Source: Chryseobacterium angstadtii
GTDB lineage: Bacteria > Bacteroidota > Bacteroidia > Flavobacteriales > Weeksellaceae
Assembly (NCBI RefSeq): GCF_001045465.1
Contig: NZ_LFND01000003.1
Span: 1-64,000 of the forward strand
Length of the DNA: 64,000 nt
Reading direction: 5' to 3'
Below, piece after piece: positions 25,953-35,004 of the stretch; position 1 is the first letter of the stretch; the number at the start of each line of letters is the position of its first letter. A program made the translations under genes and the position numbers. The notes under the pieces were generated by a model. The model ran no database searches. It was given only the letters and a program-made list of their open reading frames with translations, and was not told where the DNA came from.

Positions 25953-27218
25953 TTATCTTGGTCCGCCACCGCCGCCACTTCTGTTATTGCCGCCACCGCC
26001 TCTTCTTTGTGGCATAAACGGACTTTTTGCCGCATTTCCGGAAGATTTTTTAGATAAAAGTTTATATCCGGTGACGATATGGTCGTTTTTATTCAGTCCT
26101 GAAACCACTTGGATTTCGGTGTCATTATCCATTCCTGTTTTTATTTTTTTACGGGACAAAGTGCTGTCTTTTCCGATAATCCAGACGGCTGCTTCATTCG
26201 TTTTATTATCCGGATTCATATTTTGACTCCTGCCTTTTCCTTTCCCCTTTTTTTCATGATTAAAAGGCGAATTGACTTTGTATTTTTTTATAACCAGACT
26301 GTCCGGCCTGAAACTGGTGGCAGCAGCAGGAATTTTCATAATATTTTCCAGAATCTCTGTATAAATGGTGATATTGGCCGTCATTCCCGGTTTTAGTTTA
26401 AGACTTGAATTGTCCGCATTGATGATGGTGGTGTAATTCACTACGTTCGAAGAGACGGTAGGATGGAGTCTTACTTCAGAAACTTCCCCTTTAAACGTCT
26501 CGTCCGGAAAGGCATCCACTGTAAATGTGGCCTTTTGTCCAACTTTTACATTCCCGATATCCGCTTCATCCACGGAAGCACGAACCTGCATTTTGGTGAG
26601 ATCCTTAGCAATACTGAACAGGGTAGGCGTACTGAAGCTTGATGCTACCGTTTGTCCTTCGCTTACATTTCTGTTCAGAACCGTTCCGTCAATAGGAGAA
26701 TAGATATTGGTGAGCGAAAGATTTTTGTTTGCCGTAGAAAGCTGTGCATTTACGGAATTTACCTGTGCTTTGGCCGCATTATACTGGTTGGTGGCATTGT
26801 CGAAATCCGCTTTGCTTACCGCACCCACTTTGTACAGCTGTGACTGTCTGTTGAAATTGATTTCATTATAGGCGAGGTTGCTTTTTGCATTCTGCAGATT
26901 GGCTTTGATCTGTTCAGACTGAAACTGAAGAAGATCAGGATCTAAAGTAGCCAGCAGCTGACCTTTTTTCACGGTAGAATTAAAGTCTACATATGTTTTT
27001 TTAATGATCCCGGATACCTGAGTACCCACAGCAACAGTATCTACAGGCTGAACGGTCCCCGTGGCTGTAATGGAATTTGAAATTTCTCCCATTTCAGGCG
27101 TGACGGTTTCCAGCTGAATTTTTACTTCTTCTGCTCTGATGAAAAAATACCAGACAGCTCCGAGTACCAAGATACCTCCGATGATCCAGTATAGCCATTT
27201 TCTGTTCTTTGTTTTCAT
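25953..27218 (-). CDS. Periplasmic adaptor (MacA/HlyD family) of the efflux pump
   Basis: The 421-residue adaptor has an N-terminal membrane anchor (YWIIGGILVLGAVWYFF), a lipoyl half (GTVQPVDTVAVGTQVSG), an alpha-hairpin of about 100 residues (LLATLDPDLLQFQSEQIKAN through VNAQLSTANKNL), the second lipoyl half (IYSPIDGTVLNRNVSEGQTV), and beta-barrel and membrane-proximal domains. The C terminus is odd: after about residue 400 it becomes a Gly/Arg/Asn tail (RRGGGGNNRSGGGGG). It bridges the MacB-like permease and the TolC-like channel encoded on either side. Confidence 0.92.
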   Translation of the reverse strand: MKTKNRKWLYWIIGGILVLGAVWYFFIRAEEVKIQLETVTPEMGEISNSITATGTVQPVDTVAVGTQVSGIIKKTYVDFNSTVKKGQLLATLDPDLLQFQSEQIKANLQNAKSNLAYNEINFNRQSQLYKVGAVSKADFDNATNQYNAAKAQVNSVNAQLSTANKNLSLTNIYSPIDGTVLNRNVSEGQTVASSFSTPTLFSIAKDLTKMQVRASVDEADIGNVKVGQKATFTVDAFPDETFKGEVSEVRLHPTVSSNVVNYTTIINADNSSLKLKPGMTANITIYTEILENIMKIPAAATSFRPDSLVIKKYKVNSPFNHEKKGKGKGRSQNMNPDNKTNEAAVWIIGKDSTLSRKKIKTGMDNDTEIQVVSGLNKNDHIVTGYKLLSKKSSGNAAKSPFMPQRRGGGGNNRSGGGGGPR

Positions 27219-27220
27219 AC

Positions 27221-28531
27221 TTACTTGAGAGTTATAGGGTTTCCTGCATAGAATTCATAGATCTGGCTGTTGAGAACGGCAGTATATTTGGCCTGCAGAT
27301 AATTTTGTACAGACTGAATATAGAGAAGCCGCTGCTGCTGAAGCTGTACATAATCTATACTTCCTAATTTCATTTGTGCGTTCACAATATCATAACTCTG
27401 CTGGTTTATATTCATTTGTTTTGATGCAGAATCGTATTGTGAAAGAGCATTTTGGAGATTAATATAAGACTGTTCCACCTGTTGGTTAAGAATCGTTTTG
27501 GTGTTTTGAAGATCCAGATTAGCCTGTTCTATGGCTATTTTTGATTTTTCAATTTCTGTTTTATAGATCCGGTTATTGTAGATCGGAATTCCAAGACTTA
27601 ATCCTACGGGCATATAAAAATTGTTTCCCAGCTGATTAAAATAGCTGCCGTTTCCTGTAGAATAATTGGTTGAAATATTTCCTGTTACATTCAAGGTAGG
27701 TTGTATGGAAGCCTGGGCCATTTTTAAATTAGTATTGGAATTTTCGATGTTCAATTCTCCGTATTTCACCTCCGGACGTTGTTTTTGGGCCTGATCCTGG
27801 GTTTCCTGTAAAGATTTTAGATGGTCTTCCACAATGATGGTATCAGGTTTTTCAATTTGAAAATCATAAGAGGACGGTAATTGCAGAAGCTGCTTGAGGT
27901 TCACAGTTCCTGAACGGAGATTGTTCTGCGCGGCAGTCAGATTATACTCGTCCTGAGCCACCTGAGCCTGGATCTGAAGATAATTCAGCTTTGAAATATT
28001 GCCGGCTTTGTAAAACTGGTCGCCCTGTTTAAGTTGGGTCTGGGTAGTTTTCAGAATATTTTCAAGAGAAATAATATTTTCCTGAGCCAGCAGAATATTA
28101 AGAAAGGCCTGGGTAATGCTTAAAGTAATATTGTTTTCAGCTTCCTGCACGGAAAGATCCGCCATCTGAACCAGCAGATTTTTTGAAAATTCGTTATTTT
28201 TAATGTATCCGGCATGATAGAGCGTCATAGAAGAATTGGCACCGATACTTTGCGACTGTGCTCCGTTGGCATGCAGACCGTTATTTCCGTTTAAAGCAAA
28301 AAGACCTTGAGAAACGGTTCCGCTTAGATTGGGGTATTTGGCATCTTTGGCCTGTAAAAGATCCTGATCGGATGAATTTTTTGAAAGTCTTAAAGAGTTG
28401 ATTGAAATATTGTTTTCTTTCGCAAATTCTATGCAGTTTTCCAGTGTCCATGCCCTTGGATAGGGGGATGTCTGTGCATATATCATAAGTGTATTAAATG
28501 AGAATATCAAAAAGAAAAATTTACATTTCAT
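27221..28531 (-). CDS. TolC-family outer-membrane efflux protein
   Basis: This 436-residue protein has a signal peptide (about 1-20, ending IYAQ) and two tandem repeats of the TolC helical pair: WTLENCIEFAKENNISINSLRL, long coiled helices rich in Gln/Asn, and PVGLSLGIPIYNNRIYKTEIE before the second set. It forms the outer-membrane exit duct. It is the first gene of the operon, with only two bases to the adaptor gene. The cargo is unknown; antibiotics, lipids or peptides are all possible for this class. Confidence 0.93.
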   Translation of the reverse strand: MKCKFFFLIFSFNTLMIYAQTSPYPRAWTLENCIEFAKENNISINSLRLSKNSSDQDLLQAKDAKYPNLSGTVSQGLFALNGNNGLHANGAQSQSIGANSSMTLYHAGYIKNNEFSKNLLVQMADLSVQEAENNITLSITQAFLNILLAQENIISLENILKTTQTQLKQGDQFYKAGNISKLNYLQIQAQVAQDEYNLTAAQNNLRSGTVNLKQLLQLPSSYDFQIEKPDTIIVEDHLKSLQETQDQAQKQRPEVKYGELNIENSNTNLKMAQASIQPTLNVTGNISTNYSTGNGSYFNQLGNNFYMPVGLSLGIPIYNNRIYKTEIEKSKIAIEQANLDLQNTKTILNQQVEQSYINLQNALSQYDSASKQMNINQQSYDIVNAQMKLGSIDYVQLQQQRLLYIQSVQNYLQAKYTAVLNSQIYEFYAGNPITLK

Positions 28532-28730
28532 GGTCTTATTCTTGAAAATTCATAAATAATACAGAAAAAATCAATCCAATTTAATAAAAAAAAACAATGT
28601 TTAACATGTTTTTAACGTGAAGGCTGTTTTTTTGGATTTAATTTTTTAAAAATTAAAAAAATATTAAAGGATTCTGAATTAAAGTTTACATATTTAAAAC
28701 TTTATTCAAAAACAAATCAAATATTTATTG

Positions 28731-28738
28731 TATCTTTG
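28731..28738 (+). promoter_or_regulatory. -7 box TATCTTTG of the DEAD-box helicase gene
   Basis: TATCTTTG matches TAnnTTTG, 20 bases before the helicase ATG, but no good TTTG is spaced correctly upstream. The 28532-28758 gap is otherwise very AT-rich and also contains the divergent tolC leader. Confidence 0.5.
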
Positions 28739-28758
28739 CAAAAATTTTAAAATATTTA

Positions 28759-30456
28759 ATGAATTTATTTACGGAGTCCAATTTAAGTCCTGACATTCTT
28801 AAGGCGGTTGGCGAACTGGGTTACGAAAGCCCGACAGAAATCCAAAAACAGACTATCCCTTTCATTCTTTCAGATATTCGCGACTTGATCGCACTTGCGC
28901 AGACAGGGACAGGCAAAACAGCAGCATTTTCGCTTCCGATTTTGGATATGATTGACGAAACGAGTCGCAAAATCCAATTATTGGTGCTTTGTCCGACACG
29001 GGAATTATGTCTTCAGATTTCTAAAGACATAAAAAATTATTCCAAGTACATGAGAGACATCAAAACCACAGCGGTTTATGGTGGTAGCAGTATTATGGAT
29101 CAGATTCGCTCTTTAAAGGATAAACCACAGATTATTGTAGGAACTCCCGGAAGAGTAATCGACCTTATCAACAGAAAAGCACTTGATTTTTCTGCCATTC
29201 ATTGGTTAGTTTTAGACGAAGCTGATGAAATGCTTTCTATGGGTTTCAAAGATGAGTTGGAAACAATTCTTAGCGAAACACCGGACACAAAGCAGACTTT
29301 CTTATTCTCGGCAACGATGAATAAAGAAGTAGAGAGAATTTCTAAAAATTATCTTACCAATCCTCACCGTATTTCTGTGGGTTCTATTAACGAGGTTAAG
29401 AAGAACATCAAGCATGAATACTATGTAGTAGGATACCGTCAGAAAAAAGAAGCTCTAAAAAGATTAATTGACGCAAACCCTAACCAGTATTCTATTCTTT
29501 TCTGCAGAACAAGAATGGAAACTCAGGAGGTTGCCGATTTCTTAATGCAGAACGGTTATGCAGCAGATGCTCTTCACGGAGATCTTTCTCAGGCGCAGAG
29601 AGATACGGTAATGAAGAAATTCAGACTGAAAAACATTGATATCCTTGTAGCAACGGATGTAGCGGCAAGAGGTTTGGATGTAAATTCCTTAACGCACGTT
29701 ATCCATTATTCTTTACCTGATGATCCGGAGGTATTCGTTCACAGAAGCGGAAGAACCGGTAGAGCTGGAAAAGACGGTATTTCAATGGCGTTAATCAAGC
29801 CTGAAGAAAGCAGAAAACTGAAACAGATCAGATCTGCTACCAAAATTGAAATTACAGAGAAAACAATCCCGACAGGAGACGATATTATCAAAGCTCAGGT
29901 TGGAGGTGTTTTTGAAAAACTATTTACAGAGCACGAAGAAGATGTATTTGAATTCAACGACAGTTTGATTCCTGATCTTAGTGCTTTCACTAAAGAAGAA
30001 CTGGTACATAAATTATTACAGTTCCAATTGAAAGACCTTGCTCTTTATTACAAAGACAAGCATGATCTTGCTGAACAGAAACTGAGCAGCAGAGATGATG
30101 ATTACTCAAGAAGAGACAGAGGTCGCGATAGAGACCGTGACAGAGGAAGAGACCGCGACCGTGGCAGCAGAGATGGAAGAGACCGTGGCGGAAAACCTAG
30201 AAGAAAAGATGAAAACATGGTAAGATTCTTCTTCAATCTTGGAAAAAAAGATCAGTTGAAAAAGCTTGATGTTCTTGATATCATCAACAAAGCAACAGCC
30301 GGAAAAAGCAAAAAAAGAGCAGAAATCGGTGATATTGAAATCCTGGAGAAATTCTCATTCTTCGAAGTGGAAAAATCATTCCAGGAAAATGTGATGAGCA
30401 ACATTCCTTCAATGAAATTCAGAGGAAAAGAAATGAGAGCTGAAGTAGCAAACTAA
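28759..30456 (+). CDS. DEAD-box RNA helicase with DbpA-type RNA-binding domain
   Basis: The 565-residue ATP-dependent RNA helicase has a Q motif (GYESPTEIQKQTIP), motif I AQTGTGKT (47-54), motif II DEAD in WLVLDEADEML, motif III SAT, and motif [13 protein letters not shown] linker of alternating Arg/Asp (RRDRGRDRDRDRGRDRDRG) precedes a C-terminal RRM-like DbpA domain (ENMVRFFFNLGKKDQLKK). The layout fits CsdA/DeaD-type helicases that act in ribosome assembly and cold adaptation. A terminator follows. Confidence 0.93.
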   Translation: MNLFTESNLSPDILKAVGELGYESPTEIQKQTIPFILSDIRDLIALAQTGTGKTAAFSLPILDMIDETSRKIQLLVLCPTRELCLQISKDIKNYSKYMRDIKTTAVYGGSSIMDQIRSLKDKPQIIVGTPGRVIDLINRKALDFSAIHWLVLDEADEMLSMGFKDELETILSETPDTKQTFLFSATMNKEVERISKNYLTNPHRISVGSINEVKKNIKHEYYVVGYRQKKEALKRLIDANPNQYSILFCRTRMETQEVADFLMQNGYAADALHGDLSQAQRDTVMKKFRLKNIDILVATDVAARGLDVNSLTHVIHYSLPDDPEVFVHRSGRTGRAGKDGISMALIKPEESRKLKQIRSATKIEITEKTIPTGDDIIKAQVGGVFEKLFTEHEEDVFEFNDSLIPDLSAFTKEELVHKLLQFQLKDLALYYKDKHDLAEQKLSSRDDDYSRRDRGRDRDRDRGRDRDRGSRDGRDRGGKPRRKDENMVRFFFNLGKKDQLKKLDVLDIINKATAGKSKKRAEIGDIEILEKFSFFEVEKSFQENVMSNIPSMKFRGKEMRAEVAN

Positions 30457-30473
30457 AGCATCAAAATTATAGT

Positions 30474-30501
30474 AAAAAACCGGCCTTTGGTCGGTTTTTT
30501 T
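30474..30501 (+). terminator. Intrinsic terminator after the helicase gene
   Basis: AAAAAACCGGCC (30474-30485), TTT loop, GGTCGGTTTTTT (30489-30500), with one G-U pair and a long T tail. Confidence 0.85.
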
Positions 30502-30607
30502 ATTTGATAATCAGGTGTTAATCGAATGTTAACAAAACTTAATGTTATATTGTTTCAGGGCAAATCCTTTTTTAAGAAATTTGCACTCGAATTATAAATA
30601 CATACAA

Positions 30608-31246
30608 ATGGGAATTGGTAATATTTTCCACGCTTTTCAACCAAAAGATAAAATTTTCTTTGTGCTTTTCGAAAAAGTAACGGAGAACTTAGTTGCAATG
30701 TCTGAAGACTTTAACAACGGGATCAGAGATTTCGATCTTAACGACGATACGATGTTAAAAAGAATGAGCGACTATGAGCACAAAAACGATGAACTTACAC
30801 ATGAGATTTTTGTTGAATTAGGAAAAAACTTCATTACACCGTTCGACCGTGAAGACATTCACACCCTGGCAACCGGTCTTGATGATATCGCTGATTACAT
30901 CTATGCTTCCACAAAATACATTTTCTTATATAAATCGCCTGAAATGAAGGCTTATTCGGATTTTTCATTATTGATTAACAAAGCTTGTCTTGAGATCCAG
31001 AATGCCATGAAAAACCTTAAAGGATTCAAAAATATGGATCAGGTGAAAGAAGCATGTATCAAAGTAAATTCTATTGAGAACATTGCTGATGATCTGCTTT
31101 CCAATTCAATGGTAGATTTATTTGAAACGAATGATGCGATTAATATCATCAAAGTTTCATCTGTACTTAATTATCTTGAAATAGTAACTGATAAAGCAGA
31201 AGATGTTGCCAACACAATTGAGAACATCATGATTAAATACGCTTAA
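30608..31246 (+). CDS. DUF47/PhoU-like phosphate-transport regulator
   Basis: I chose the ATG at 30608 (MGIGNIFHAFQPKDKIFF, 212 residues), which matches the usual start of DUF47 proteins; the longer frame from 30542 adds a poor 22-residue extension. The product is an all-helical bundle with two PhoU-like E/D-rich motifs: DYEHKNDELTHEIFVELGKNFITPFDREDI and DDIADYIYAS. It sits 19 bases before the PiT permease gene, the standard pairing, and presumably regulates that transporter. Confidence 0.92.
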   Translation: MGIGNIFHAFQPKDKIFFVLFEKVTENLVAMSEDFNNGIRDFDLNDDTMLKRMSDYEHKNDELTHEIFVELGKNFITPFDREDIHTLATGLDDIADYIYASTKYIFLYKSPEMKAYSDFSLLINKACLEIQNAMKNLKGFKNMDQVKEACIKVNSIENIADDLLSNSMVDLFETNDAINIIKVSSVLNYLEIVTDKAEDVANTIENIMIKYA

Positions 31247-31265
31247 ACAATTATAACTCACAGAA

Positions 31266-32408
31266 ATGGAATTTCCGATTTTACTTACGGTTATTATTGC
31301 TTTAGCTTTAATTTTCGATTATATTAATGGTTTTCATGATGCAGCCAACTCCATTGCAACCATTGTTTCTACAAAGGTTCTAACCCCTTTTCAGGCTGTA
31401 CTTTGGGCAGCACTCTGGAATTTTGCCGCTTTTTTCATTGCCGCTTACATTATTGGAGAATTTAAAATTGGTAATACCATTGCCAAAACCGTTAATGAGA
31501 ATTTTATCAACCTTGAAGTTATATTTTCAGGTCTTATTGCAGCCATTGCGTGGAATCTTTTAACATGGTGGTTTGGAATTCCTTCCTCATCATCCCACAC
31601 CCTGATCGGTGGGTTTCTGGGAGCGGCGCTGATGCACGCTTTCATGTTGGATTACCATGCTGTAGCAGCGGCACAGCCTACTTTAGGTTTCTTTGAGACT
31701 TGTAAACACGCACTTCATCAGGTCACGACACAAAGCGTTGTGAAATTTGATAAAGTAATTCCTATTTTCCTGTTCATTTTTATGGCACCGATAATAGGAA
31801 TGATTATCTCTATCATCATTACATTAATTATTGTTCACCTTTATAAAAAATCAAACCCACACAAGGCAGATCAGTCTTTCAAAAGACTTCAGCTGGCTTC
31901 TTCAGCTTTATTCAGCTTAGGACACGGTTTGAATGATGCTCAGAAAGTAATGGGTATTATTGGAGCAGCATTGATCTACTACCATGTTGAAATGCTACAC
32001 GATCCTGTATACCTTAATATCCCATCTGCGGGACGTTTTGATTACTTTGCTGAACATTATCTTTGGGTTCCTCTGGTTTCCTTCTTAGCAATTGGTTTAG
32101 GAACCATGAGTGGCGGTTGGAAGATCATCAAGACTATGGGAACTAAGATTACAAAGGTAACTTCACTGGAAGGAGTAAGTGCAGAAACTGCAGGAGCAAT
32201 TACTTTGTTTATTACAGACCACTTCGGTATTCCGGTATCTACAACGCATACGATTACAGGTTCTATCATTGGGGTAGGATTAACGAAAAGAGTTTCTGCG
32301 GTAAGATGGGGAATCACGGTAAGCCTTCTTTGGGCTTGGGTATTGACCATCCCTATTTCAGCAATCGTAGCAGGAGTTACTTATCTTGTAGTGACATTCC
32401 TGACTTAA
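31266..32408 (+). CDS. Inorganic phosphate transporter, PiT family
   Basis: The 380-residue integral membrane protein imports phosphate with protons or sodium. It has two PiT inverted-repeat signatures: GFHDAANSIATIVSTKVLTP near 22-41 and GHGLNDAQKVMGI near 219-231. It also has SSSHTLIGGFLGAAL in the first half and FGIPVSTTHTITGSIIGVG in the second, plus about ten transmembrane segments. It is cotranscribed with the DUF47 gene, and a terminator follows 24 bases after the stop. Confidence 0.95.
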   Translation: MEFPILLTVIIALALIFDYINGFHDAANSIATIVSTKVLTPFQAVLWAALWNFAAFFIAAYIIGEFKIGNTIAKTVNENFINLEVIFSGLIAAIAWNLLTWWFGIPSSSSHTLIGGFLGAALMHAFMLDYHAVAAAQPTLGFFETCKHALHQVTTQSVVKFDKVIPIFLFIFMAPIIGMIISIIITLIIVHLYKKSNPHKADQSFKRLQLASSALFSLGHGLNDAQKVMGIIGAALIYYHVEMLHDPVYLNIPSAGRFDYFAEHYLWVPLVSFLAIGLGTMSGGWKIIKTMGTKITKVTSLEGVSAETAGAITLFITDHFGIPVSTTHTITGSIIGVGLTKRVSAVRWGITVSLLWAWVLTIPISAIVAGVTYLVVTFLT

Positions 32409-32431
32409 TTAAAAATGCAAATTCATTATAT

Positions 32432-32460
32432 AAACTTTGTCCAATCGGGCAAAGTTTTTT
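32432..32460 (+). terminator. Intrinsic terminator after the phosphate transporter
   Basis: AAACTTTGTCC (32432-32442), AATC loop, GGGCAAAGTTT (32447-32457), one G-U pair, then T residues. The rest of the 32409-32679 gap is AT-rich without coding signal; several TATTTTG-like strings could be promoters of the small secreted protein. Confidence 0.85.
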
Positions 32461-32679
32461 GTTTTTATACTGAATTTATCTTTGAATTTCTTTAAAAAAA
32501 TAATTGAAATTTTAATACACGTTATTGTGATTAATTTGTTTTTATTTTGTCTAGTATGAATTACGTATTGTTTTGATTTGTATTGTTTTATGTTTTATTT
32601 GTTGTGTACATTCGGAGAAAGTTTTCGCGAAAATACTTTTTGATGAAAAAGAAAATATAATCACAAATTTTAAACTATT

Positions 32680-32952
32680 ATGAAAAAGATATTATTAGCA
32701 GCAGCTATCACAGTTAATGCGCTGGTTAGTGCAAAAGGTACTGTTGAAACTAAAACGACAGACAAAATAATAGAATTGAAAACAGATAAAAATTTTGTAG
32801 AAGAAATAGAATCTTTAAATACTAAGATGCCAGTAAAAACTTGCTCACAATGGTATATAATAGACTCAGGTTGTGGTAAGGATTATTATTTATGCGGTGA
32901 TAACTATTCCTCTCCCCAACAAATGCATCAGGCTATGGCAGAAATAAATTAA
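32680..32952 (+). CDS. Small secreted Cys-containing protein, 90 residues
   Basis: The N terminus is a signal peptide (MKKILLAAAITVNALVSAKG). The mature part of about 70 residues is acidic, then carries three Cys in a tight C-terminal block (KTCSQWYIIDSGCGKDYYLCGD) before a short helix. I do not recognise the family. The size, secretion and clustered Cys suggest a small disulfide-stabilised periplasmic or secreted factor. It is 48 bases upstream of a GLPGLI gene on the same strand and probably shares its transcript. Function unknown. Confidence 0.65.
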   Translation: MKKILLAAAITVNALVSAKGTVETKTTDKIIELKTDKNFVEEIESLNTKMPVKTCSQWYIIDSGCGKDYYLCGDNYSSPQQMHQAMAEIN

Positions 32953-33000
32953 ATTAAATGTGGTGGCTAAAGTTGGAAAAAAATGTTTGAAAGATTAAAA

Positions 33001-33834
33001 ATGAAGATCTTTTATCTGCTTTTAATAGTGGGGTTTGGACTTGCGAAGTCTCAAAAAATTTCTTTGGTAGGGAATTCAATGAAGCCATTTCCTTACAGCG
33101 AGAAGATTGTTGGTGAAAGTAATAACAATATTTATTATGATGTACAATTAACAAAGGATACAAAAAGATCAAAAAAGCCGAAGGAAGCCGTTTGCGTTTT
33201 AAGATTAGGAGAAAACTTTTCTGTGTTTTCTGATTATAACGGGATAAAAAGTGATTCTTTGTCTGAAAAATACAGTCACAAAACTGAGATTAATGCAAAA
33301 GAGTTTAGTCTTTACAATAATTTTATAGAAAATTGGAATATCTACACATTGAAAGACCTTAAAGAAAACAAAATCATTATTCAGGACTATGCTGTTGAAA
33401 TGTATCAATATGAAGAAAGCCAACCCAAATTTGATTGGAAATTAGAAAAAGAAACCAAAGAAATCTTAGGATACATTTGTCAAAAGGCAACAACAGAATA
33501 CAGAGGTAGAAAATACATTGCCTGGTATGCTAAAGATATTCCCATTAACAACGGTCCTTACATTTTTCAGGGGCTTCCGGGTTTAATTATGGAAATAGAA
33601 GATACTAAAGATCATTATCATTTTAAAGCAATTGCTATGGATAAAAGAAATAGTAAAATTTATTTAAAAACAGAAAAGCATATATTGCATGTCTCTAGAG
33701 AAAAATTTCGGGAAGTTCAGAAAAATATCCATGAAAATCCAGGCTTTTACAGTGCCCCGATTTATGATGCGGATGGCAAGGCCATTGATATGGCAAGAAA
33801 ATCAAAACCCTATAATCCTATTGAACTGGAATAA
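33001..33834 (+). CDS. GLPGLI-family secreted protein
   Basis: I chose the ATG at 33001, which gives a clean signal peptide (MKIFYLLLIVGFGLAKSQ); a start at 32983 would add MFERLK before it. The 277-residue protein carries the diagnostic segment FQGLPGLIMEIEDTKDHYHF near residue 198, preceded by AWYAKDIPINNGPY. GLPGLI proteins are abundant in Bacteroidota and are secreted with unknown role. The gene follows the small Cys-containing protein and ends in a short terminator. Confidence 0.9.
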   Translation: MKIFYLLLIVGFGLAKSQKISLVGNSMKPFPYSEKIVGESNNNIYYDVQLTKDTKRSKKPKEAVCVLRLGENFSVFSDYNGIKSDSLSEKYSHKTEINAKEFSLYNNFIENWNIYTLKDLKENKIIIQDYAVEMYQYEESQPKFDWKLEKETKEILGYICQKATTEYRGRKYIAWYAKDIPINNGPYIFQGLPGLIMEIEDTKDHYHFKAIAMDKRNSKIYLKTEKHILHVSREKFREVQKNIHENPGFYSAPIYDADGKAIDMARKSKPYNPIELE

Positions 33835-33863
33835 AATAATTTTTTGAATTTTATATTTAAAAT

Positions 33864-33888
33864 CTTCATCTAACGATGGAGTTTTTTG
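33864..33888 (+). terminator. Intrinsic terminator after the GLPGLI gene
   Basis: CTTCATC TAAC GATGGAG (about 33864-33881; seven pairs, one G-U), then TTTTTTG. The T run also supplies a possible TTTG (33885-33888) for the next promoter. Confidence 0.65.
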
Positions 33889-33911
33889 TTTTATAAAGCC
33901 TTGAAAAATTG

Positions 33912-33919
33912 TATTTTTG
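33912..33919 (+). promoter_or_regulatory. -7 box TATTTTTG of the polyprenyl synthetase gene
   Basis: This is an exact TAnnTTTG match 18 bases before the ATG. TTTG at 33885-33888 lies 23 bases upstream, slightly longer than the usual spacer. Confidence 0.55.
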
Positions 33920-33937
33920 TTCAAACTATTAGATTTT

Positions 33938-34909
33938 ATGGAATTTTTAGACAGATACCAGCAGATTGTTGCTGAAGCCATCACTAAGTATACTTTTAAA
34001 GACAAGCCTGCGGAACTTTACGACCCGATGAATTACATCATTTCCCACGGCGGAAAGCGTCTTCGCCCTATTATGGTACTGATGGCCTGCGACCTGTTCG
34101 GTGGAGATCTCAATCAGGCTATAAAACCGGCACTGGCTATTGAATTCTTCCATAATTTCACCCTGATCCATGATGATATTATGGATGAAGCACCTCTAAG
34201 AAGAAATAAACCTACCATACACACCCTTCACGGGATCAATGTCGGAATTCTTTCCGGAGACGGACTGATGCTGAAAGCTTATAAGTTTTTTGAAGATCTT
34301 GAACCTGAAATTTTCAAGGCATGTATCAGAATTTTCACCCACACAGGGCTTCTTCTGTGCGAAGGTCAGCAGTATGATATCAATTTTGAAACTCAGGAGG
34401 ATGTCACTTATGATGACTACATCAGAATGATTACATATAAAACGGGAGTTTTAAGTGCGTCTTCCTTTGAAATAGGAGCGCTTATTGCAAGAGCTAATTT
34501 TAAAGATGCCAAAGCGATTTTCAATTTCGGAAAACATATTGGGATTGCATTCCAGATTATGGATGATTATCTGGATGTATTCGGAGATCAGGCCCAGTTT
34601 GGGAAAAAACATGCAGGAGATATTTATGAAAACAAGAAAACGGTACTTTATCTTTTAGCTAGAGAGCATGCTACAGACGAAGAAAGAAAAGAACTGGATC
34701 ACTGGTACAGCAAAAAGACCGATAATATTGATAAAGTATACGGGGTTGAAAAGATCTTCAGAAGAACAAAAGTAGACGAAAAAGCATTGCGCCTGATTCA
34801 GAAACACAACGAAATCGGACAAAGCTATCTGGCAAAAATTGATATCCCTGAAGACAAGAAAAAGCCTTTCATTGAACTGGCTAATTATCTGTTGAGAAGA
34901 GAGAGCTAA
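33938..34909 (+). CDS. Polyprenyl synthetase (trans-isoprenyl diphosphate synthase)
   Basis: The enzyme elongates allylic diphosphates with isopentenyl diphosphate for quinone side chains or carotenoid precursors. The start at 33938 (MEFLDRYQQI) is the family norm; the frame also opens at 33917. The 323-residue product has GGKRLRP (38-44), the first Asp-rich motif DDIMD (79-83) with RR after it, and the second DDYLD (209-213). Chain length cannot be read with certainty. Its IPP supply is the mevalonate route represented by mvaD at 21779. Confidence 0.93.
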   Translation: MEFLDRYQQIVAEAITKYTFKDKPAELYDPMNYIISHGGKRLRPIMVLMACDLFGGDLNQAIKPALAIEFFHNFTLIHDDIMDEAPLRRNKPTIHTLHGINVGILSGDGLMLKAYKFFEDLEPEIFKACIRIFTHTGLLLCEGQQYDINFETQEDVTYDDYIRMITYKTGVLSASSFEIGALIARANFKDAKAIFNFGKHIGIAFQIMDDYLDVFGDQAQFGKKHAGDIYENKKTVLYLLAREHATDEERKELDHWYSKKTDNIDKVYGVEKIFRRTKVDEKALRLIQKHNEIGQSYLAKIDIPEDKKKPFIELANYLLRRES

Positions 34910-34918
34910 TAAGATTGT

Positions 34919-35002
34919 AGAGGAGAGGTAGCAGGTTGCAGTTCTTATGGACCTACGAATATTTGCCACCCGTCACCTGTTATCTGCCACCTGTTACCTA
35001 AA
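34919..35002 (+). repeat. Heptad-array inverted repeat before the GSCFA gene
   Basis: The left arm includes AGAGGAG AGGTAGC AGGTTGC (34919-34939). The right arm is ATTTGCC ACCCGTC ACCTGTT ATCTGCC ACCTGTT ACCTAAA (34961-35002), in strict 7-bp steps. The arms are degenerate complements. The array ends two bases before the ATG at 35005. Confidence 0.8.
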
Positions 35003-35004
35003 AG

